Shown: in pieces, positions 58,481 to 64,000 of the stretch
How positions within the stretch are numbered: the first letter of the stretch is position 1
Layout: the number at the start of each line of letters is the position of its first letter
NCBI RefSeq assembly: GCF_002288925.2
Contig: NW_022098001.1
Coordinates: 3,712,660 to 3,776,659 of the forward strand
Direction of reading: 5' to 3'
DNA: 64,000 nucleotides
From: Delphinapterus leucas
Taxonomy: Eukaryota > Chordata > Mammalia > Artiodactyla > Monodontidae
Position numbers and translations under genes: made by a program
Notes under the pieces: model-generated
Database searches by the model: none
What the model was told of the DNA's origin: nothing
The model's input: the letters and a program-made list of their open reading frames with translations, nothing else

Positions 58481-59194
58481 TTTCTCACACAATTCCCCCA
58501 ACACATTTTGTAATCAGTGACCAGGCTTTAGAATAAAGGTATCTAGAGCTTGCTTACAACTTGGAATTGAGAACTGGTAGAAAATGGGATTCATAAAAAG
58601 CATCCTCAGTTCCTATCTGGTCAAATTAAATACTGCTCTCCAATAGCCATATAATGTAAGCCATGTATGTTTAAATTTCCTAAAGGCCACATCAAAATAA
58701 CTAATATTTATAATATTTTACCCAATGTATCCAAAATATTATATCATTTCAAAGTATAAAAATTATTAATGAGATATATTTTGCATTCTGTTTTTGCATA
58801 TTGAATTAGCATGTATTTTTCATTTACAACACATGTTGATATAAATTAGTGCCTCCTGTATATTATAACACTATAACACATGAATATTATGATCATTTCT
58901 TTGTTTGTGGTGGATTCCCCCTTTCCTTTCCTTATATAATCCACTCTGGATTTGGATACACTCGGTCAACAAACTGGTCCTTGTGTACCTACCTTGACTG
59001 CCTGCATCTACCTTTATGCTGATATTCATGGAAATAATTAGATTCACCCATATTATAAGGTATGTGTGGACAGTCCCTAATGGTCTGAACCACTCACCAG
59101 AAGTTAAACGCCTAAAGCACTTCTATTCACATGGCACACTGTATATGCTGCCTTGTATACTTATCTTTCTTTTTGCCCATATCTCTCCAGGTAG
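58481..59194. other. Unassigned non-coding stretch
   Basis: AT-rich, no family recognised. The last 250 bp may be decayed L2 continuous with the fragment at 59195. Confidence 0.45.
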
Positions 59195-59290
59195 AATAGA
59201 AGCCCCTTAGAGCTTTTCTGTATATCTTTGAGATCCCCTCTTCTAGCACAGTGTCATGTACCTATTAGATAATCAATGCATTTTAGGGAA
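59195..59290 (+). mobile_element. L2 3'-terminal fragment
   Basis: agaatagaagccccttagag, ctagcacagtgtcatgtacc, attagataatcaatgcattt follow the L2 terminus. Confidence 0.65.
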
Positions 59291-60012
59291 TGACAACAGA
59301 TTCCCTTGAAGAGCCATCTTGTAACTTTCACCATATCTACCACAGTACTGTACCACAGACTCTCAATTCATTTTTGTCTGAGTGAACGAATTTTGACTTA
59401 CTGGCCAATTTGAGAAGCTCTACTGTACCCAGTGTGAAAATACAGCCATTAATGAGATTATGTAAGAGGGTTATAGGAGATCATCTCAGAAAGTGAGGAA
59501 CTAATTTGCTGTCCCTCATTCCTGATTCCTAATCCTGTACTCTTTCCACTGGGTTACATTATTTATTTCTGCCTACACTTTTCTACTTAATTTTTCCCAA
59601 GGGGAGAGTACTGTCCTCAAAGTGTGAGGTCAAAAACACTGAAATAAAGATTGTTGAAATGATGATAAAGACCGTTTGTGTTGTTGGGAAAGACAGAAAA
59701 TAGTAGTGCAGCCTTAAAATGAAAGATGAGGAGAAAGTCCATTCTATGCCAAATATCCTTTATTTTGGAGATGTGATGAGGGACATTTTATTCAATGCAA
59801 AAACTGTCATGAAATTAGACACTAAATCATTGCATTTTTTTAATCTAAACTTTAGAGAATCTCTAGTTTCTAGAAAAACTATTTCCCTTATGTTGACAGA
59901 CTTATTTTTAAGAGATATATCACAAGTATGCTGGTGCTTTTAAACATCATTTCCTTTAAAAACTGGCTTTTTTTTTTTTTTTCACAGAAGTACAGGAGAT
60001 TTTGAAATTATC
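59291..60012. other. Unassigned non-coding stretch
   Basis: No family recognised. Confidence 0.5.
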
Positions 60013-60027
60013 TCACAATGGATTTTT

Positions 60028-60229
60028 TTTTTTTTTTGCGGTACGCCGGCCTCTCACTGTTGTGGCCTCTCCCCTTGCGGAGCACATGCTCCGGACGCGC
60101 AGGCTCAGCGGCCATGGCTCACGGGCCCAGCCATTCTGCGGCATGTGGGATCTTCCCGGACCGGGGCACGAACCCGTGTCCCCTGCATCGGCAGGCGGAC
60201 TCTCAACCACTATGCCACCAGGGAAGCCC
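60028..60229 (-). mobile_element. CHR SINE (young subfamily)
   Basis: Antisense, complete. Perfect 15-bp TSD tcacaatggattttt at 60013-60027 and 60230-60244, among the best preserved in the window and so probably one of the youngest insertions. Confidence 0.98.
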
Positions 60230-60284
60230 TCACAATGGATTTTTAAAGACAATTATCTGGAGATGAAGCTCCGTGTAAAGGGTA

Positions 60285-60350
60285 ACAGAAAGTGCTTTGG
60301 AGCCTTACAGATCTGAATTTGAGTCCTATATATGTTACTAAGCACTACTG
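60285..60350 (+). mobile_element. MIR fragment
   Basis: gtgctttggagccttacaga, tctgaatttgagtcctata match the 5' half of sense MIR. Confidence 0.6.
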
Positions 60351-60399
60351 GAACACAGGTACATGTAATGGACAGATGTTATTTGGTTGTTTTGTTTTG

Positions 60400-60835
60400 C
60401 TCACCCCACAGTCATCCCCCCTTTCTGGGGGTGAAGGTACAATGGACTGCTTCTCTCTGTGGATTTGGGTTGTGTTGAGCCTACTTCCCTGCCCCAGGGG
60501 GAGGACGGGATTCAGACTCAGCCAAACAAGGAACATGCTATGCAATTCCAGAAATGTGCAGGAAGTTCAGGGAAAGAGGCATGGCTGGCCTGCTAAGGAC
60601 TGGGAAGCAGAGAGGATGTGAGTCTTCAGCAGCTGGCAGTCATCAGCCGCCTCAACAGGGAAGGCTGTGTGTGAAAATAGCCGACAGAGAGGAAAAGCAC
60701 AGCAAAGACGTGGAGAGAGGGAGATTACATCCTCTGGGCTCAGGCATAACGGAAGCCAGTTCTGCCCCTCAGCTTTACATGAATTATTAACACCTAGGTT
60801 TTCTGTCTCTTGAAATGGTAAGGTCCTGATAAAAC
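60400..60835 (+). mobile_element. Ancient ERVL-like LTR, decayed
   Basis: cagcagctggcagtcatcag, gacagagaggaaaagcacag, gaagccagttctgcccctca, gctttacatgaattatt and ttctgtctcttgaaatgg follow the same order as the LTR type at 32405-33045. The 158-codon antisense frame at 60567-61043 overlies it and has no protein-like features. Confidence 0.5.
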
Positions 60836-61024
60836 TGTAAGTTATGAAACTTTGCTCAACCTCATTTTTTTTAGTGATGAAACAGGCACAAGACACCCAT
60901 TTTATTAGGCTGTGTGGAGGAGAAATTGAGATTATATTCACGAAGTCCCTGAAAGAGAGTGGGATGCAAATAGTCAATGGTGCTATTTTTATTTTAAAAA
61001 GGGTAGAGCGTGAGATGGTTGAGA

Positions 61025-61255
61025 ATTTGAGCTCCTGAGCCAAAGAGATTATGTTTGAAACCTGGAAGTGCTACTAACCTGCAAGGCAAATTTGAGCAAG
61101 ACTGCAGAACCTCTCAGTTCCAGTTTCCAAATCTGTAAACTGGGGATAATAATATGCATTTGAGAGAAACATCATACCATTTGGAAATAACCTATGCAAG
61201 GGCCTAGCTCACTGCCTGGTACATGACCAGCAGCCATGAAATGGTGGCTGTTTGT
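61025..61255 (+). mobile_element. MIR SINE
   Basis: gaaacctggaagtgctacta, aatttgagcaagactgcaga, caaatctgtaaactgggga, taataatatgcatttgaga, gcctagctcactgcctggta. Confidence 0.8.
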
Positions 61256-61420
61256 TTTGCTATTACCAATTTCAATAATTACTAACTTTAATATATTTTA
61301 TGTCAAAAGCATTATAAATAGTATCTGTTTTAGTTTTTAGCCAAAAAGCCATAACTATTTTTACTCTTTCCTTGGAGAGAGAGAAAAAAATGCCATGTGC
61401 ATTTCAAAAAAGCCAATGTG

Positions 61421-61634
61421 GGGCTTCCCTGGTGGCGCAGTGGTTGAGAGTCCGCCTGCCGATGCAGGGGACACGGGTTCGTGCCCCGGTCCGGGAAGAT
61501 CCCACATGCCGCGGAGCGGCTGGGCCCGAGAGCCATGGCCGCTGAGCCTGCGCGTCCGGAGCCTGTGCTCTGCAACGGGAGAGGCCACAGCGGTGAGAGG
61601 CCTGCATACCGCAAAAAAAAAAAAAAAAAAAAAA
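61421..61634 (+). mobile_element. CHR SINE (young subfamily)
   Basis: Full-length, A tail of about 22. TSD gccaatgtg (61412-61420) versus gccagtgtg (61635-61643). Head-to-head with the copy at 60028. Confidence 0.97.
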
Positions 61635-61643
61635 GCCAGTGTG

Positions 61644-62539
61644 ATCGTGAACGGTGAAAATGGATGTAACATCCAGAATAAGCAAAGTAAAGCCCCACTT
61701 TACTCTTTATCCATCTGACTGATTTTGGAGCTTAATTTCACGTTTAGGACCAACCATTGGATATGGTTGGTCATGCAGATGTGCCTAATGGCATCCTACA
61801 AAGCAGTCAGTAATCAGAGCACTGAAGGGTGAGGAAATGTGTCACATGGAGAGTGGCTGTCATATCTGGGGCTGCTGAGTGTATGGAAGACAGAGGGTAT
61901 TTGATAGGGGCACATATCCCAGTGGCTAAGAGGGGATGGTTCCAGAGGACCAGACTGAGAAGTGAAAGAATGGGGAGAGAGTTTCCATTATTTGGAGTCA
62001 AAATGTATCTACTTTCCATAGTTCTATAATTACCCCTGCTTCCTGCACATCCTACATATAGAAGAAGTACTAGCTTTTCATCTGGGACATAAAGTCATAC
62101 CCACAAGTCCCCAACGTGCTTATAGTCACACACACATACATGAATAATTCAGGCCTTTATAAATGATTAAGCAGATGTACTGATATTTATCAGGAACAGG
62201 TACTTTCCTTTCACAGTATCACAAATCCTCATGATTGAGGGTGATTAAGGAGAAGACCTGACTGATTAACTGACAAGCCCAGATTAGTAAGTAATTTTAT
62301 ATTCTATATTCAAGTAGACTCTGTAAATAGCAACAAAACCAGCAAGTAAGACGTCATTGCCAAACAAAGCCCTTCAGGTTCTGCATTAATAAACTGCAGA
62401 TAAATATCATTTGCAATGAGAATATTATTTACAGGCAGATGGGGGTCATATATAAGAACCAATGTCTTCTTTTTCCTGAAATTTCTAGATCTAATCAGTC
62501 AGTAGGTCACGTATGCTCTATCACCAGATATATATTAAA
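61644..62539. other. Unassigned non-coding stretch
   Basis: About 900 bp without a recognised family. Contains a short palindromic phrase aaccattggatatggttgg near 61752. Confidence 0.5.
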
Positions 62540-62940
62540 TATGGCTTCTGTCCCCCATCTCCAATACTATCCCCTTCTCAGTTCTCAATTGGGGCCAATT
62601 TTGTTCCCCCCCGCCACCGCCCCGGGACATTTGGCAATGGATGGAGATATTTTTTGGTAACACCTGGGGCAGGGAGGTGGGCAATGACACTGATATCTAG
62701 TGAGAAGAGGCCAAAGACGTTGCTAAATATCCTACAGTGCACAGCACACCCACTCTTGTGTGGTTGCCCCAAGATGCCAATAGTGCCTGGGTTGAGAAAT
62801 TCTGCCCTCATCTAATCCACTAGCGCATTTTTTTCTTCTGGACTACTAGCAACCCTGCCCGTGCTCAGTGGTTACCCTCACCCACTAGGTGGCCCCTTAC
62901 AATCCATTCTCCAGGTAGTAGCCAGAATGGTCATTAAAAT
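62540..62940 (+). mobile_element. L2 LINE remnant, split by later insertions
   Basis: gcttctgtcccccatctcca before the MER5A element, then ttctggactactagcaaccc, ccttacaatccattctccag and gtagccagaatggtcatt after it. Continues at 63905. Together these read as one sense L2 broken by MER5A, an L1 and a solo LTR. Confidence 0.75.
62579..62804 (+). mobile_element. MER5A hAT-Charlie MITE
   Basis: cagttctcaattggggccaa at the left and ggttgagaaattctg at the right form the inverted ends. Interior: gggacatttggcaatggatg, gagatattttttggtaac, gctaaatatcctacagtgca, atgccaatagtgcctgg. Confidence 0.9.
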
Positions 62941-62953
62941 ATAGAAATACATA

Positions 62954-63284
62954 ACATATATATAAAGACACAGATGTAGAGAATGGACTTGAGTACGCAG
63001 GGAGGGGGAAGGGTAAGCTAGGACGAAGTGAGAGAGTGGCATGGACTTATGTATACTACCAAAAGTAAAACAGATAGCTAGTGGGAAGCAGCTGCATAGC
63101 ACAGGGAGATCAGCTCGGTGCTTTGTGACCACCTAGAGGGGTGGGATAGGGAGGGTGGGAGGGAGATGTAAGAGGGAGGGAATATGGGGATATATGTATG
63201 CATATAGCTGATTCACTTTGTTATACAGCAGAAACTAACACAAAATTGTAAAGCAATTATACTCCAATAAAGATGTTAAAAAAG
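62954..63284 (+). mobile_element. Young L1, 5'-truncated 3' end
   Basis: agagaatggacttgagtacg, gtgggaagcagctgcatagc, gagatcagctcggtgctttg, actccaataaagatgttaaa. Shorter than the copy at 44179 but of the same family. TSD atatagaaatacata (62939-62953) versus atatagcatatacata (63285-63300), differing by one indel and one substitution. The poly(A) is very short. Confidence 0.9.
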
Positions 63285-63300
63285 ATATAGCATATACATA

Positions 63301-63342
63301 TTATATTATATATAATAAATGTTATATATTATACTATTATAT
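63301..63342. repeat. AT-rich tract flanking the solo LTR
   Basis: Almost pure A/T (ttatattatatataataaat). The same kind of sequence resumes at 63833-63895 after the LTR, ending in a short (ca)n, so the LTR integrated into a TA-rich tract. Confidence 0.85.
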
Positions 63343-63832
63343 TGAAGGATGGCAGAGTGGGCCACCCCCAGGTGTGCCACATTGGTGTAGGGATGGTTTT
63401 GGGCTGGAGGCACTTTAGAAAGAGCTGATGCAAGAAGGATATTCCAATTTCCCCTTTTCTTCCCGAAAACAGGACATAAAAACTCCCATGCGAAAGATCC
63501 CCTCCCTGTCCCAAGAGAGAAAAGAAACATTCTTCAACCAGGAGTCAAAGCTGAGAGAATTCTGTGCAAACAGACCTTGTAAAAATCATGCTTATCTTCT
63601 CTTAGCCTCCCTGTATATTTTAGGCGCTTCTCCACAATCGCCTCTCTTTGTTCAAGCTGGTATAAAGCATTTAGGTTTTGCCAATTCTTTGGGTCTTCAT
63701 TTCCTCACGAGGGCTCCCATGTCAGGTAAAACTTACAAGTTTTCTCCTGTTAATCTATCTGATGTCAGTTTATTTATTAGACCGAGCTGAAAAACCCTAA
63801 GAGGGGAGAGGTGAAATGGTGCCTTCCTTACA
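63343..63832 (+). mobile_element. Solo ERV1-type LTR
   Basis: 490 bp, starting tgaaggatggcagagtggg and ending gccttccttaca (TG...CA), flanked by the 4-bp duplication atat (63339-63342, 63833-63836). A TATA-like ggtataaagc lies near 63659, then gggtcttcatttcctcacga, acaagttttctcctgttaat and ctgatgtcagtttatttatt, the order of R and U5 in this LTR type. The 120-codon frame at 63428-63790 lies within it and is not a viral gene. No internal sequence. Confidence 0.88.
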
Positions 63833-63904
63833 ATATTATTATAATTAGTATGTTAATAATAATATAATATGTATTATGTATGTCTAGTATAACACACACA
63901 CACA

Positions 63905-64000
63905 TAAATCTGCCATGCCACTCCCCTGCCAAACCTTTTCAGTGGCTTCCTAGAATACCTAGGAATTCCTAGCTTAAAATCCAGCTCTTTACCAAGCCTC
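63905..64000 (+). mobile_element. L2 LINE continuation, cut by window end
   Basis: tgccatgccactcccctgcc, ccttttcagtggcttccta, agcttaaaatccagctctt continue the L2 left at 62940. Confidence 0.82.

Noticed and set aside
60567..61043. 158-codon antisense open frame
   Set aside because: It spans a decayed LTR and the start of a MIR, has no recognisable domain, and no promoter or splice context.

Overview
This window is non-coding mammalian DNA, most likely from a cetacean and probably a toothed whale. The main evidence is a set of tRNA-Glu-derived CHR-type SINEs. At least 16 are recognisable, and 11 belong to a young GC-rich subfamily that starts gggcttccctggtggcgcag, ends in an A-rich tail and usually has intact target-site duplications (TSDs). 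Two 5'-truncated young L1 3' ends and artiodactyl-type ERV1 LTRs point the same way. I see no gene or coding exon that I can support. The longer open frames lie over repeats, chiefly SINE bodies that happen to lack stops. Family names come from remembered consensus landmarks, because no alignment could be run. TSDs, terminal repeats, repeat periods and truncations are read directly from the sequence.

Layout. 1-2.2 kb: a long L2 remnant carrying a MIR, followed by a near-perfect 67-bp x 5 minisatellite. 2.2-14.4 kb: mostly unassigned sequence with scattered L2/MIR pieces, two young SINEs, an MLT1-like LTR next to a MER20-like element, and a non-repeat CpG-rich patch at 13.1-13.3 kb. 14.4-23.2 kb: an ERV1 LTR, an ERVL-like fragment broken by a second ERV1 LTR, and two antisense L1 3' ends. 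23-34 kb: older MIR, hAT and SINE material, including an inverted SINE pair and a MIR split by a hAT element. 34-41.1 kb: the densest SINE cluster, an L2 split by a SINE, a Tigger-like MITE inside a MIR, and a solo ERV1 LTR (TSD ggat) that itself carries a SINE. 41-54 kb: sparse, with one young L1, older L1/L2/MIR pieces and two short tandem duplications. 54-64 kb: an LTR-like unit whose 3' part resembles tRNA-Glu, a run of MIRs, an ancient LTR, two SINEs, and a layered locus at the right end (L2 hit by MER5A, L1 and a solo ERV1 LTR).

The most informative content is the insertion order. Old L2 and MIR copies serve as targets for hAT/Tigger MITEs and LTRs, and these in turn are interrupted by CHR SINEs and a young L1. 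I found no operon, CRISPR array, RNA gene or new gene system. The items most worth checking are the minisatellite, whose unit resembles a 3' splice site, the LTR with the tRNA-Glu-like segment, and two non-repeat CpG-enriched patches.
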